A stretch of DNA of 64,000 bases. Source: Bicyclus anynana. Taxonomy: Eukaryota > Arthropoda > Insecta > Lepidoptera > Nymphalidae. How positions within the stretch are numbered: position 1 is the first letter of the stretch; each line of letters opens with the position of its first letter. This document shows, one piece after another, positions 21,116 to 34,440 of this stretch. The stretch lies in contig NC_069091.1 in assembly GCF_947172395.1 (NCBI RefSeq), forward strand, positions 4,650,001 through 4,714,000, written 5' to 3'. The notes below the pieces were generated by a model that saw nothing but the letters and a program-made list of their open reading frames with translations, did no database searches and had not been told where the DNA came from. Position numbers and translations under genes: made by a program.

Positions 21116-23861
21116 CAATGAATTGTTCTTTAGCAAACACCTGTTTTTAGGTATTTCATATTCATTATCATCATCATCGTGCATGCTATTCAGAAATAAA
21201 ACAAAATATTGTTATACACAAAATTCTAATTTCGCTGTGTCAATTTCATCAATTCTACTTTCGTTAGCTCTTGCAAACATCTTTATTGTGACACACTGAT
21301 TCCATTGTTTTGCCAAAAGTCACGAACGCTCAATCGACGAGTCTCGATGTCCCTCATAATTAAAAATTAAAAACAACTGAATGTAATTATGTCTCACTCA
21401 GCAAACGGATTTATTTCGAAGGAAATATAAATGTCAACTTGTTAAGTTCGTGAACAAAGCTTCAATAACTTTGCGATTAATTAGACGTGTTTTATTTGAA
21501 AGAGAATTTTATTTTGTAAGAAATAGCGCGACGCCTTTGCAAAGACCGCAAGGATTACATTCCATCATTCCATTGTTTTTGTTACGAAGTTTTCTTAATA
21601 TTTCAAACGGACTTTTTTATATTTTAAAGTTTTTTGCTGAAATTTATTGCACAAAGTTTTTCTTCTTAGATATTAATATTCTTGAGGTATCTACTAAACT
21701 AAAGGTGTCACCATATTGTGAGATACTTTTGTAAACTAATTGTAAACTAATGAAAATATATCCTACGTTTCTGTTTATTTTTCTAAACTTTCATCTCAAT
21801 CAGTCGGGGATAACTATTTTGAAATTCAGTTGCGAGATACCTATGGTCCATACAAACAAATGAATGAAAAAATTCAAAAATTGTACTTTTAGTCTGATGA
21901 CTTTCTACACTCTGACAATGAATATTCTGGCAAAAAAATGAATTTTGAGTTTCCCTTTCTTTTTTCATTTCATCAGTCAGTATTGTAGGTACCGGATGTA
22001 GTAACAAATACATAATATCTTCAAAAGTCTGATAGGTAATTCGGTGATTTAGATAAAAGTACATAGAGATATTGGATCATAAATCTTTTATTTTAAAATA
22101 TTCCCGATACAAGATTATTTATAACTTTTCGTAAATCTTATTTATGATATCAATTAAATTTTTAGCAAGTAGGTATGGATAACGGAATAGCTATAATTGT
22201 CACATTCATCTTATCACATCACAACTAGAACAAACGTCGGTTCGTACAAACGTACAGAACGTACAAACTCGTTCAAATAAACTTAATGTTTGCTGCTTTG
22301 ATAACACCTGATAAGCGTCATTGTTTTATTGGGGTTGTAAAGCGTCTCTCGCGGTTACAACAGACCGACAGTCACGATCAAAAGTGTTTAATACGATTTT
22401 TGTACTAAAGAAAAAAATGCTATGTATTTGATGTAATTTAAACTATATCATAATGCTAACGTCTTTTCGATTCTCGAATCAGTGCCTACTGTGAACTTTA
22501 TAGTATTGTCTAAATAAGCCAATAATATGAAACTCTTTCATCTGATCATCTTGTCAATTTTCTGCTCTAAAATTTATTTTTGACATTTTTTTTTTCATTT
22601 TGTATGTATTGTATTATTGTTAGAAAAATTTCCGTTGTGTGCAAAAATTCCACAAGAAAATTATAAAACTATGAACCACAACGATTAACAACACTTTTGT
22701 ACATTTGGGACATTCTTTACTGACTTAATACTTTATTGTTTAGGACTTTTATCATTTCTTCATGGCTGTGGATAACAGTATTATAAAAAAAAAATTGTAA
22801 GAGTAGATATTTTACATTTAATTTACTAATAATAGGGCTTAAATGTGAAATTGCCATTGAAACTTGCTTTGAATTTAAATTAAACCAACCAGGTTTGTAA
22901 TGGTGTCAGATTTCAGGGAGTATTTATTAAAAGACCGGTTTCTTTTATTACTTAAAATGTAGAAAGAAGAAGATAGACTTAGACACTTAGAGTTAGAAAC
23001 TATCCGTCATCCTCCATGGTCGCTAGAAATCTATTTAACTACGGTGTTATTTTCTGGAAAAAGTTTTAATTCTAGGAATTAGTATACAATTATAGTATTT
23101 GGTGGCGAGGTTTCCTGAGATCTATGTTTCAAATGTTTTACTGATATTCATATATATGGCAGAAATGTATATAGACAACGAGGTATTCACTATTTAACCT
23201 ACATTTTTTAAAATCGGAAACATTTGTATTTACATTATTATCTCCTTATAAACAGAAGCAGAGTATCAACAAATTCAAGAAATTAATCTAATATAAATCT
23301 TTAGAAAACAATCTTAACTCAGATAATCTACTCGGACAATATCAGTTAAACTGAATAAATAATCAGGGAGATCCCAGAATGTCGCTGCTTTATAAAATGC
23401 TGATAGATACTAATTACCATCTTAAGCGGGCTTAGCGAGTATTAACTTTGTTTTTATAAAGTATGGAATACTGCCAAAAACGCACTATATCATGTAAGTG
23501 CTATTTTTTAGAAGACAAAACAAAGTCGCGTGGCGCAAAATAATCATAGGTACCCAATGTTATGTTTAATTAATACAAATCCATATTTACATTAATTGAT
23601 AAATTAATATTTGTCGGATGTGAGTACGGCCCCATAACTGTAAAATTGTTGAGTCTTTAAAAAGTATTATAGTTTGTGTACGCGTCTGTACATAACTCAT
23701 GATTATAACACTATACGGCATGCACTATAACTTTTACGACTGAATGTTATGCATAGTTTACATTCAACAATACAATAACATGAACTCGCAATGAGTATTT
23801 AAAAATAACAACTAAAAAATATAATACTATTTACGAGTAAGTAGGAAGGATAGACGTCACA
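21116..23861. other. Large Pitx intron, no gene
   Basis: AT-rich sequence without recognisable repeats or splice-flanked frames. The 94-codon forward frame at 21450 and the 93-codon reverse frame at 21783 have no recognisable domain. Confidence 0.4.
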
Positions 23862-24066
23862 AGATTATGGGGAATTATGGGTTCCCAAGATGCTGGAATA
23901 GCGACCCCGCACTGGAAAGCGCAGTGTTGGTCGACCCCACTAATCGTCGACCAAGGACATCCAGCGGTTTGCAGGGAGGCTCGAGACCGTTGTGTTTGGA
24001 AGTCCACGCAAAAGGTCTATGTCCAGCAGTGGACGTCCATCGACTGATAATGATGATGATGATGAG
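23862..24066 (+). mobile_element. RTE-type LINE 3' end with (GAT)n tail
   Basis: Contains GGGTTCCCAAGATGCTGGAA, CGACCCCGCACTGGAAAGC, CAAGGACATCCAGCGGTTTG, GAGACCGTTGTGTTTGGAAG and CAGCAGTGGACGTCCATCG, then TGATAATGATGATGATGATG. These match, in order, the C-terminal coding end and tail of the elements at 48553-48840 (reverse) and 50795-50995. Frames are shifted. Confidence 0.82.
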
Positions 24067-25329
24067 GCAGGAAACCGGTTAATTATTAGTTCAACCATGT
24101 AATTTAAAATACTCTAACCAAAACTTAACGACAACAAACTTAAATACAAGTATCATAATATGTATACTCTTTAAAGGGAAATTTTCTTTAGCCGCAATTA
24201 TCACTTTTTGCTAGTTAGAGATCTTAAGGGTTTACGTCACAGGCATGCTGTGATTTGCACCGTGGACACTTGTTGGATGGGTGAAATCTCGTGCATTTGC
24301 GTCACCGACATGTTTATAATATATGTAGCTATCGTATACGGTATACAATGATTGTATACTATTAGATATGTTTTAATTTCTATCGGCAATCCCTGTAACT
24401 GCCATATTTTAAACCATTAACGACTACCACATTTTAACGCATATAAAAAATTCCCAACTCTCATTATGAATTTAGCTAGATTAACAACTTTTGTGTCGGA
24501 ATTTTCATCATAATCGAAAACGGTGACATCTTGGGACATGCTCATCGCGTCGTCGTCATAATTAGCTATTGTTAGCATTAAAAGAGAAAATACCATCATA
24601 ATCTGTATAATCATTCAGAAAGCTACAATTCCAGAGAGACACAAAGAATAACCAGTAGGTATACAGATAGATACGTCAAAATTATAACACCCTCTTTGGA
24701 TGCTAATAGCTGTGCTGAGCCTGCGTATACGCTAATCAAAAAATTAAAAAAAGGTTGTATATTTGTATATTTAGAGTATCACAATATAGATTCCATTCCA
24801 TTCCTTTCAATCAAATAATTTTCATTTAAATCAAGTCATACATACAGTAAATACCTATACGTTTATTCAATATTCTTCTTTCTTTCTTAATTTTGAAAAC
24901 ATAATTAAAATTAACTAATCTTTTGGAAATCAGCTGCCTTTCAATAAACAAGAGACCAGGTGAGAGGTGGTCGATAGTATCGTAATAAATATCGTGATAC
25001 TCTTCCAGACAGGCTGTTAGACCCAAGGGCGTGATGCTATAAATTGTGAAGTTAAAAAGCAAAGAATATAAACAGAAAATGTTGTATTTACACTAAAGAC
25101 AGATAGTATGGGGGCAAACAGAGATAAGTATACGTAATTTACGATCTCGGCCCTGACTGCTCAGGTTTGAGCGTAAAACCAGGAATTTGATGAAACCGAA
25201 TTTCTTTGAGATATCCGTTTGAGGGTCAGTGTTAAATAAATACGGTATTTTATGGTTTGTAAGATCGTTCACTGTTCTGTCTATATACACTTAAGACGAA
25301 AATTAGAATTTTGTTAGTTTTTTAATACA
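24067..25329. other. Large Pitx intron, no gene
   Basis: AT-rich. Short reverse frames at 24417-24614 and 24826-25290 have no domain or splice support. Nothing else seen. Confidence 0.4.
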
Positions 25330-25358
25330 TTCAAATCGTCATCATTTTCATCATCATT

Positions 25359-25396
<38 letters not shown>

Positions 25397-25405
25397 TATC
25401 ATCCA
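25330..25405 (+). repeat. (TCA)n microsatellite
   Basis: About 20 near-perfect ATC/TCA units interrupted by TTA. No SINE or LINE body is attached on either side, unlike the (CAT)n tails elsewhere. Confidence 0.9.
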
Positions 25406-25859
25406 AATCCAACATCCTAATACAAGGCCAGGTTAATATGTAGGCTAGATCCATCACGCAGCTCCAACTTCAATGCGGTTTGGTATTCCAAAAATAACTT
25501 TAACACTTGCTCGGAAAAATTACTTTTTCTAAGACACATCAGCAAGCAAAATTGCAGGCATCAGCTTGTACAATAATAAGATTAGCACTTCCTATTAATT
25601 ATATTGTAGTGAATTAATACTTACCGTTATTAACTTCTGTACGAAATGTTAGCAACACAGTCATTGTCCGGCTTTAGGTTGTCAACTCGCTTTCTAAGCC
25701 TAAACAAATGAGATAGATCTCATATACTAGACAATGAGCTAGACTTATTGATTTGTTCTACACACAACAATCAATTCCTGTAGTTGAACTGAGAGTGTAC
25801 ACTTAGCTCATTGGATTAACAGTACTATTTATTGGAGTGGAATTAATTAGTAGGTATCT

Positions 25860-26110
25860 TAAATCAAATCTCGTTTATGAAACGTGAGATGAGCAGGCTT
25901 ATTGAATATCCTTGACGTATGCTAGTTGACATATACAAAATTGAGATTCTATGTAAAAATGTCATCCGGTGCTTACTGGAGGATAGCACACAGTAGGAAA
26001 ATGTTTTCGTTCTGTCTTTCTGTCAATTGATTTGATGTTAATTTTAATAGGTTGATTTTATTATCAACCTATTAAAATTAACCATAACAGTGAATAGGCC
26101 AGCAGGAATA
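25860..26110 (+). repeat. Unnamed dispersed repeat (GTGCTTACTGG family), copy 1
   Basis: GTATGCTAGTTGACATATA, AATGTCATCCGGTGCTTACT, CAGTAGGAAAATG, GTCAATTGATTTGATGTTAA and TTTTAATAGGTTG, then GTGAATAGGCCAGCAGG. At least two more copies share the same order of blocks. Confidence 0.68.
26041..26078. repeat. 15-bp hairpin within an unnamed dispersed repeat
   Basis: ATTTTAATAGGTTGA (26041-26055) pairs with TCAACCTATTAAAAT (26064-26078). The other copies of the surrounding repeat have the left arm only, so the right arm is a local inverted duplication. Confidence 0.7.
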
Positions 26111-26547
26111 CGAAGTTAAAATATCTCTGACAGAAGAGGCACAATGATTGAATTATTATTTACGAAAAGTTTGTAATCGTAAAAAGTTCATTTTAATAAA
26201 ATTACACTGCAATTAGTAGAGCTTTTTGCGAAAAGCATTGACGCTGTATTACGATTTGAAAAGGTAGCAGAAGTCGAATGTCAGATAATAATGTAGAAGA
26301 TGTGGTTCCTCCCGATGTTTTTCTTTCACCTAATACTACTACTAATGCCTTGAACTACGAGTATATTTCGTTTACATGGGACAGTAATTATTGAAGGTTT
26401 CTTTTAATAGGGTAAATTATTTAGGATATTCAAAACTGTGTATTGTATTGTGTAAGTTTTAAGTCTACTGCATAACCTCTTTGTTTTGGGCGAAATATCA
26501 AAAGACAATAAAAGCAACATTTCTGAACAACATTAAGAAAGTTAGTT

Positions 26548-26642
26548 AATCGAACTTGGCTCGGTTCGAGACCTTTCTGTTTGGAAATCCACGCAAGATA
26601 TGTCCAGCGGCGGATGCAAAGCAGTGATGATGATGATGAATA
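26548..26642 (+). mobile_element. Short RTE-type LINE 3' end
   Basis: GGTTCGAGACCTTTCTGTTT, GGAAATCCACGCAAGATATG and TCCAGCGGCGGATGC lead into a (GATGAT)n tail. It is the last 90 bp of the same family as 23862-24066. Confidence 0.7.
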
Positions 26643-26987
26643 AAGTGAAGATGAGGTAAAAAGAGCCAAAATATAAACATTAACATTCACTTACGATAAC
26701 ATTATCCCCCATTCATTAAAGTGTTTCAGGTTACAAGCGACTGTTGGTATAATGAGTACGAAACAAACATTCCAACCTAATCTCAATTGGAGCGGCCGAA
26801 GATAATATTAAGCACGAGTAGACCACCGGGCCTGTACTGGTTAATTACATAATCCGACGTTTCACCACTTCCATACACATGGAGTTTTAGAAAGACCTAA
26901 CGAAATATAATGTCGACGTATGTAGGAGACATAAATATCTGTACTGGCTGGTGTTCGGTCGAATTTTTTAATTTATTTTGTGTAACA

Positions 26988-26995
26988 TTAATTAA

Positions 26996-27068
<73 letters not shown>

Positions 27069-27392
27069 TATCAACACATATTCGGCTCACTGCTGAGCTC
27101 GAGTGAGAGGGGTTAGGCCTATAGTTTAGTATTTAATAGTCCACCACGCTGGCCCAATGCGGACCGGCAGACTTCACACACGCAGAGAATTAAGAAAGTT
27201 ATCTGATGTGCAGGTTTCCTCACGATGTTTTCCTTCACCGTTTGAGACACGTGATATTTCATTTCTTAAAATGCACACAACTGAAAAGTTGGAGGTGCAT
27301 GCCCCGGACCGGATTCGAACCTACGCCCTCCAGAATTAGAGGCAGAGGTCATGTCCACTGGGCTATCACGTCTCTCAGAGTTAATTAATGTT
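26988..27392 (-). mobile_element. SINE family A copy with long (ATG)n tail and 12-bp TSD
   Basis: Reverse-orientation copy. The tail at the left is a (CAT)n run of about 22 units (27001-27067), and the tRNA-like head is at the right. The target-site duplication is TTAATTAATGTT at 26988-26999 and 27381-27392. A roughly 20-bp AT-rich insertion interrupts the body near 27120. The poly-His open frame read through the tail is not a gene. Confidence 0.88.
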
Positions 27393-27639
27393 TTAAAACT
27401 TATATTATATATATCAATGCTATGACACTACTCGGTTAGGTAATTAGGTACATTCACATCCTTATTGATGAACAATTTTTAGTGAATCGCTGCATTGATG
27501 TCATCATCATCATCATGTCTATATGGATTATGTAAATTATCTAATGTCTATTTAACTTTAAACAAATCTGAGTTAATTAAAAAAAGATATTGGTTAATTC
27601 CAAAAATACTAATACTCACCGGTAACAAAGCTATGCACT

Positions 27640-27973
27640 AATACGCTTTTTTTTTTATTCTTTACAAGTTAGCCCTTGACTACAATCTCACCTGATGGTA
27701 AGTGATGATGCAATCTAAGATGGAAGCGGGCTAACTTGTTAGGAGGAGGATGAAAATCCACACTCCTTTCGATTTTTACACGGCATCGTACCGGAACGCT
27801 AAATCGCTTGGCGGTACGTCTTTGCCGGTAGCGTGGTAACTAGCCACGGCGGAAGCCTCCCACCAGCCAGACCTAGACCAATTAAGAAAATCTCAATCGG
27901 CCCAGCCGGGGATCGAACCCAGGACCTCCGTCTTGTAAATCCACCGCGCATACCACTGCGCCACGGAGGCCGT
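27640..27973 (-). mobile_element. SINE family B, full-length copy
   Basis: Reverse orientation, from a poly-T/ATTCTTTACAAG 3' end on the left to the tRNA-like head on the right, read on the minus strand as GGCCTCCGTGGCGCAGTGGT with the B box GGGTTCGATCCCC. Typical tRNA-derived SINE layout. The 3' end shares no sequence with family A. Confidence 0.89.
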
Positions 27974-28445
27974 CAAAACGCCAATTATAATTAATATTTG
28001 CTCCAAGCATTTACACGTGATGTTTGATTCGAATCTAAATTAGTGAAACTAAGTGGCAACTGCGGCCATCAAGTGGAGTGGACCACCGACTTCGAGTCTG
28101 GTTAATAGCATAATCTTGACACGGAAGTGCGTGTTTCCTCTGTAGCACGGGGCTACAATAAACGCTATTATCTATATTGATATGAAGCTGAAAGTTTATA
28201 CGTATACGTTTCAACGTAGTATTCTCATTAGCTTCCAATGGTATTTGGACTTTTCTTTTCCGTTAGATACTAACCTTTAAGTTGGAAGATTAGTATTGAG
28301 AGTGGATAAAGATTAGTAGGATTCAGTCAACAGATATGTAGGACAAATATGAACCAGTTTCAAGTAACTAACCTCAATCAAACTGTTATTATAGAAGATA
28401 TATTATAGAAGTATTAGATAGACGTCTTATTTGTTTGTTTTAGGT

Positions 28446-28804
28446 ACTACCTACCTAATAGCGGTGCGAGAGCGGTGATAGCCCAGTGGATATGACCTCT
28501 GCCTCCGATTTCGGAGGGTGTGGGTTCGAATCCGGTCCGGGGCATGCACCTCCAACTTTTCAGTTGTGTGTATTTTAAGAAATTAAATATCACGTGTCTC
28601 AATCGGTGAAGGAAAACATCGTGAGGAAACCTGCACACCAGAGAATTTCTTAATTCTCTGCGTGTGTGAAATCTGCCAATCCGCATTGGGCCAGCGTGGT
28701 GGACTATTGGCCTAACCCCTCTCATTCTGAGAGGAGACTCGAGCTCAGCAGTGAACCGTATATGGGTTGATAATGATGATGATGATGATGATGACTACCT
28801 ACCT
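28446..28804 (+). mobile_element. SINE family A copy with 11-bp TSD
   Basis: Full-length copy. The head has GATAGCCCAGTGGATATGAC and GGGTTCGAATCC, followed by the family body and a (GAT)n tail at 28769-28793. It is flanked by ACTACCTACCT at 28446-28456 and 28794-28804. Close similarity to the 40981-41294 copy suggests recent activity. Confidence 0.9.
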
Positions 28805-28914
28805 GCTTTTAATTTTTGCAACATAGCTAAATTAATTATGTGAATTCCAAAAAAATCAATGTTTTTGTTAAAAAAATACATTTCTTTTTTCAGCTTTACT
28901 ACGAAGAGCTTGAT

Positions 28915-28985
28915 GTGACAAACTCAATCAAATTCAAAATTCATTTATTTCAATAACAATTAAAACTAAGCCTAATGGCTTATAA
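28915..28985 (-). mobile_element. LINE 3'-terminal scrap
   Basis: CAAATTCAAAATTCATTTAT followed by TTCAATAACAATTAAAACTAAGC resembles the AAAATTCATTTATTTCAA terminus also seen at 18360. Nothing more of the element is present. Confidence 0.45.
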
Positions 28986-31900
28986 TAAGACTTTCCTATT
29001 TAGCTTGCGTTTAATAAAAATCTTTCGTACAAGTATCAAAGACAAAAATAAATTGTATTATTAAAATTTCGCATTACTTATTAGAAGTATTTCTGGTATT
29101 TGTTACCATTAAAGAGCTTTCATCTTAGATCTATGGAACGTTATCAATCTCCTTTACATACCTACTAAAAAGGCACAGTCATTGGATAAAGTAATCTGTC
29201 ACACTTCTGATGTGAACATCAACTTCTACGATAATGTCTTTGTTGACGACTATGTGGATAGTGTCAGTGGAGATGACCCGCATTGTGGAGATTAGCTTAC
29301 GTAATGTTGTAGGTATGGTCTTGTCAAGAGATATGGGTTAGTCATCTACATAAGTATTAAGTAGTAGGTATCTAAGGGGTATTTTATATTAACGTACAGT
29401 TGTAGTATCGTAAGTTGTAGATTTAATTATGGCAAGAACGCATATTACACCTTCTGAAGCATTTAAAAGCAACTATGATAGGTAAAGTCTTCTTGATCCA
29501 ATCATGGTTACGGTGAGTCACATCTCATCTTGAGACTAGCTGTGCAGGAGATACTCTAATGCCTTAGTGTGTGGATCAACATATATGTACTCTTTGGTCT
29601 TTTATTCTTATAATGTGATGGGTCGATTCAACAACATAACACAAAGGAGATTAAGAGCAGGTCCGTCTTCTTTACTACCTTCGGGACGATACTTGATAAA
29701 TGGGATTTTATTAACACCATACCGACTTCCCTGAAGACTTTTTTGGTTGAAAGCCCTAATTGGTGTCCTGATTGCAATCAAAACCTGGATTTCTGTAATC
29801 CACAGCCGTAGAAGCTACCAAATAGAATAGAAAAGCAATATTTACATAAACGGCAATCAGATTATCGAAGACCATTTTGTTATTGAACGCTATCAGAATG
29901 ATACCTATTACATGTTAGGCCAAATATAAGCTAATCATAAAAATCGTGTAGCCAAGTAATAACACTTGTAGGCGATAAAGATATCTACGGCTACTGCGAT
30001 TAGCCAGCATTCAGCAGTAGGCAAGTCTACTAGCGATACCTGTGCCGTTGTGTTCCCGATATCTGCCCGACCAATCGCATCGCAACGCGAATTATCGCTC
30101 AAATTAATGGCGTGTGAGTTATAAATGGCCGGCGGATTAGGCCCCGATCCATTTTATTCCTATTTTACCTACCGTAAAGAACCTTCATTGAAAACGTACA
30201 CAAATTCGCGCGAGCATCCGCTAATTTTCCCTAGCGCGATCCTTTTCGCGCGCGTAAATTTTCATACGTCTATTTCGCTCTGACGACCCTTTTCTCTGGC
30301 GCGATTCATCATCATTTCGCGGTTTACTGGTTCCCCATACAGATCCAAAAGGCCGCGACTCAAAAGGGGCTGGATTTATTAATGAGCTTTCACCTGTTCT
30401 GTTCCAAACCGTATTCCAAAACCTGAACTAAAAAAAGACTAATAACAAGAACAACGTAATAGATGTATAGCACGAATTTGATACCTACGTGTGATAAACA
30501 ACTCTAAAACAAGAAAATGATATACTTATTACAAAATAAAAATTACGAATTACACGACAATACTCGTAAATAAGTATCTCAATTCATCCTAGTTGACTTT
30601 CCTAAGAAAAAAGTAAATAGTCGTTGTTTCGAAGTCCCGAGACATGCTCAATTAGTATTCCAAATTGCCGCCGACATATCGTACACATAAATGTAAAGAG
30701 TGGACCGTTCGGAGGCACGAACGTCGCATTACTTTTACGTTGCAAACTGCCACATTACAAACTTGACTCCTATTGTGTTTAGCATAAGTGCCAAAGTTGT
30801 GTGCTATATCTTGAGAGTTTGCACGAGACGCGGTTTCTATTTCACCCAAGCAATAACCGTCTTACTGCTGTGGCGAGTAGGTTCAAAGTGATGAAGTCGC
30901 AGCCGATAGGCATGGAGTGCGGGACTTTGAGGCTTATGTTAATTGTAATAAAGCGAAGTGCACCAGTTATGGGACGTGAGAGGTTCTAGACCAAATCCCG
31001 AGTAAGCTGTAACTTCCTTTTGGATTTTCGGAAGCCATTTATCAGTCTGATGTGGGCGTCTGGAAATTTTTCATGTTTCGTTATTTTAGAGAGACATGAC
31101 ACGTATCCTTTGAGGATTGTACAACATGTACTAAGGAGGTGCTTGTTTCAAGGTCGGTTAACGTCTCTCACAGGAGAATTTCAGCGCTTATCATATCACT
31201 TACGGACTTTTTTCAACATATTGTTACTTGAAATTCAATAATTAGCAGATAAAGCCGTTAGAGCACCTGTTTCTTCTTTTTAACCAACTGCTGTGTAACG
31301 TTAATTTTTTCCGAATTAAAGTATAAATTAGTTTGCGGTTAAATTAATCTGAAGAGTTTATGCCGCACAATTCGTCGAGGGAGACATAGTTGCTCCCACA
31401 GCGCACATTAGAGGATAAATCAACTGTACAACCCTTCTACCGCAGCCCGCAAGCAAATTACAGACCACCTGAGACTAAAAATGCCCCACAATATTTGTAG
31501 TTGTAAACTGCGATAAATGAATTTAGGGGTGCGACAATGATTTTGTATTTAGAAAGGATCACAGCGAATACATTTTGGAATATGTCTAACGATTTCAATT
31601 CATCTTCCTGCCACATATTATTTTAATGGTCTCAGAATTTGTGATGGCTAGACTTCCTTGTTTTATTAAAGCTGAAAGTTTGTCAGACATTGATCATGTA
31701 GCAGTAGCAGGTCAAGAATTGTTCACGTGGTTCATAAAACAAGAACTTAATCCTTTGAATGTTACCTAAATTTATTTAGCGAAATCCATAAATCTATGAA
31801 ATTAAATAAAGCATGAAAAATATAGTCTAATAAAAAAGGTAAGTTGTAACTGTAGTAAGCTCCATTTATAATAACAATTTCCTTTATAAAGATAACCCCA

Positions 31901-32427
31901 AAACAAATAATATATTTAACCCCAAACCTCCAATACAGTATTAAACAGATCTTAGAAAATGAGTTGGGGATGTGAAATAGGCAGCGAGAGAACATTCGCG
32001 AGGGTGAAAGTGTTTGGGAGGTAATCACTGGTCCCATATGGACACAAATTACTTTCCTTCGGTCTACGATGACAGTTGGAATGGGGTGTAGTGATATGTC
32101 GGATTGTTCCCATTATATGATCATAAGCAATGATGATTGTCCTTTTTAACTGACTCGTGCTTTGACTTTTGGTAAACATGATATTTTTCGATCCTTAGTC
32201 TGCCAATTATTTATTCTCAATCTTATCATTTAACATGTTTGGGGTTATTTTAAAATACAAGATTGTTATTAATTCTTACACAAAATGCGACTCCGACAAA
32301 GAGGTATTAATCTACATCAATGGAGCATCTATATCAACAGAGAAAAAACAATGCAAAGGACTATTTTGCGAAACTTAAAGAGCAAACCATATAAATAAAA
32401 TCGTGGAAAAAGGTTGTAGGTATGTTT
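28986..32427. other. Large Pitx intron, mainly unique sequence
   Basis: The longest stretch with few recognisable repeats. It contains the CpG-rich block at 30050-30370. Short frames near 30652-31241 and 31762-32179 lack recognisable domains. Confidence 0.35.
30050..30370. promoter_or_regulatory. Non-repeat CpG-rich block in the large Pitx intron
   Basis: Contains runs such as CCGGCGGATTAGGCCCCGAT and TTTTCGCGCGCGTAAATT, with one GGATTA. No repeat copy elsewhere in the window and no open frame. A candidate regulatory element. Confidence 0.3.
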
Positions 32428-32712
32428 TTTTTTTTAATATTTACAAGTTAGCCCTTGACTATAATCTTACCTGATGGTAAGTGATGATGCAGTCTAAGAT
32501 GGAAGCGGGCTAACTTGTTAGGAGGAGGATGAAAATCCTCAATCCTTTCGGTTTCTACACGACATCGTACCGGAACGCTAAATCGCTTGGCGGTACGTCT
32601 TTGCCGGTAACTAGCCACGGCCGAAGCTTCCCTCCAGCCAGACCTGGACTAATTAAGAAAATCTTAATCTGTCCAGCCGGGGATCGAACCCAGGACCTCC
32701 GATTTGTAAATC
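32428..32712 (-). mobile_element. SINE family B copy, head truncated
   Basis: Reverse-orientation copy complete from the 3' poly-T end to the B box GGTTCGATCCCC. Similarity stops at about 32712, within the tRNA-like head before the A box. The 72-codon open frame across it is accidental. Confidence 0.85.
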
Positions 32713-34279
32713 CAAATCTACCCTTGGAAAACAAAAGAAATAGATGATTTATAGGATTTTATAGGATACCATGAGATTTTGTTTTAGACACTAGTAATTT
32801 CTCGTACGTATGCAAAGATTGCCGCATTTACTAATCATATAGAATAATTTACAACTACCGGGTATATAAACTATGAAACAATAACGATTTGAAATAATTC
32901 AGCGTTTTGCAGATGAAACTCAAATAAAATCATTTAAATCTGACATATGTCGTTTGCACCAGACAGGGGGTGGCAGAGGCATAAACGACGCCATTTCGCG
33001 TATTTTCAATTTGCATAAATATTAGTGGGAGCTTTAATATCATAAATATATTAGTGATACAGATTTTATGCCGATTACAATATTATAGCACCAGCGGATC
33101 GGGGGGTGAAAACACATTAACTATTTTACCTTCTGGTGAAATTTAATGTTATTAATGTAATAAATCTATTCGTTTATTAAAATAACGATTTAAGAATAGA
33201 TCCACATGTGTGAAAATTTTCATTTGATCTTTATTTTGGTAATTGCGATTATTCAATACACTCGTAAGTACGGGCAGAGTAAAGATCGGGTCATTAAAGG
33301 CGTATTTAAAGACGGTTTTATCGAACTGTGTTGCTCCCATTCGCGCGAGTGTTTTTTTTAACGGGCGTAGAAAAAGCGTTCAAATATAGTATGAAGTTAA
33401 ATGAAGGTGTATTTCCACCGCCCAAAATTGAAAATGCAACACTGCTCGAAAAATAGCATGGCGTTCTTAAAACGCTGACATGTGAACATATACTTGGGAA
33501 AGCATTTGTTCTATTTGAACGCCTTCTTAACGAATAAGAAAATGTTATTGCTTTAGGTAAAACAAAGGACGTAATGAACGCAGACATAAGTCCACGTGAT
33601 GCTAAGGCTGATTCATTTATGTAACTAACGCACTAAATACCTATTAGTAGTAATCTATCTATATTTATTTTAATCTAACTGTATTTAGTTACATTTTTTT
33701 AACTTTAGATAACTCTTATTCAATGCAAAGCAGTATTTTTTAAATTTAATCTCCTGGTGAGAGGTTAGCGTCCGTTATTATTTTTGCTGCTGATAGATGA
33801 TAAATCTAGCGCCGCTAATATTACCTATGTCAGACTATTCTCAGCAAAATATATTGTATTCTATGTAGAAAATCTATATAGCGATCTTCTTCAAATGTTG
33901 ACTGTTTTAGTACACTATGAGCTACAAATTGCTATATTTTTTTATTTGTAATTGTCACTGCCTTCATTAGGTTTTTTTTTTTAAATATTGTTACCATCTT
34001 TAGTCTTGCCTAAACACACGCACGATAGAGGGCTCGGGCAAAATAGATACAATGGTAATATTGTAAAGTCATAACACTGCAATTACGACGGGTCCCGTAG
34101 GCCACGCCGGCACATCTCCCGACACGTCTATTGTTCGCTATCATATATCACGTGACATGTCAACGTGTTCCATACAAACGCCTCGTCGGTTTTACATATT
34201 AGGTTCATTAGTGCCCTCGCCTTTTGAAAGTTTAGGGTAATGGTGTTGTATAAAGTTTCCTCAGCTGTAATATAAAATG
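32713..34279. other. Large Pitx intron, unassigned
   Basis: AT-rich apart from a GC-richer patch at 34085-34215 (GGGTCCCGTAGGCCACGCCG, CACGTGACATGTCAACGTG) with two CACGTG-like E-boxes. No gene. Confidence 0.35.
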
Positions 34280-34440
34280 TGTACACGGCTTTGGATCATG
34301 AACCCTGGGTTCGAATCGTAGGTCAGGCTATTAAATGTTTAGATTCTGTACCAAATTATCATAAATTATCTATAGCAGCCCAGAGTAGGGAAGTTGGTAC
34401 TGTTAAACCACCTGTACCTCGAAGAACACGTTAATCCTTG
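34280..34440 (+). mobile_element. Possible old SINE (family D)
   Basis: A B-box-like GGGTTCGAATCG follows CTTTGGATCATGAACCC, with a later block AAGTTGGTACTGTTAAACC and CTGTACCTCGAAGAACACG. I recognise the layout as one common in lepidopteran SINEs. There is only one copy here, so boundaries are uncertain. Confidence 0.45.

Noticed and set aside
26910..27116. Frame with a long poly-histidine tract
   Set aside because: It is the (CAT)n tail of a SINE read in one frame.
28465..28545. tRNA-like sequences with A and B boxes (also in SINE families B and C)
   Set aside because: They lack a proper acceptor stem and 3' arm and are the heads of repeated SINEs, so they are not tRNA genes.
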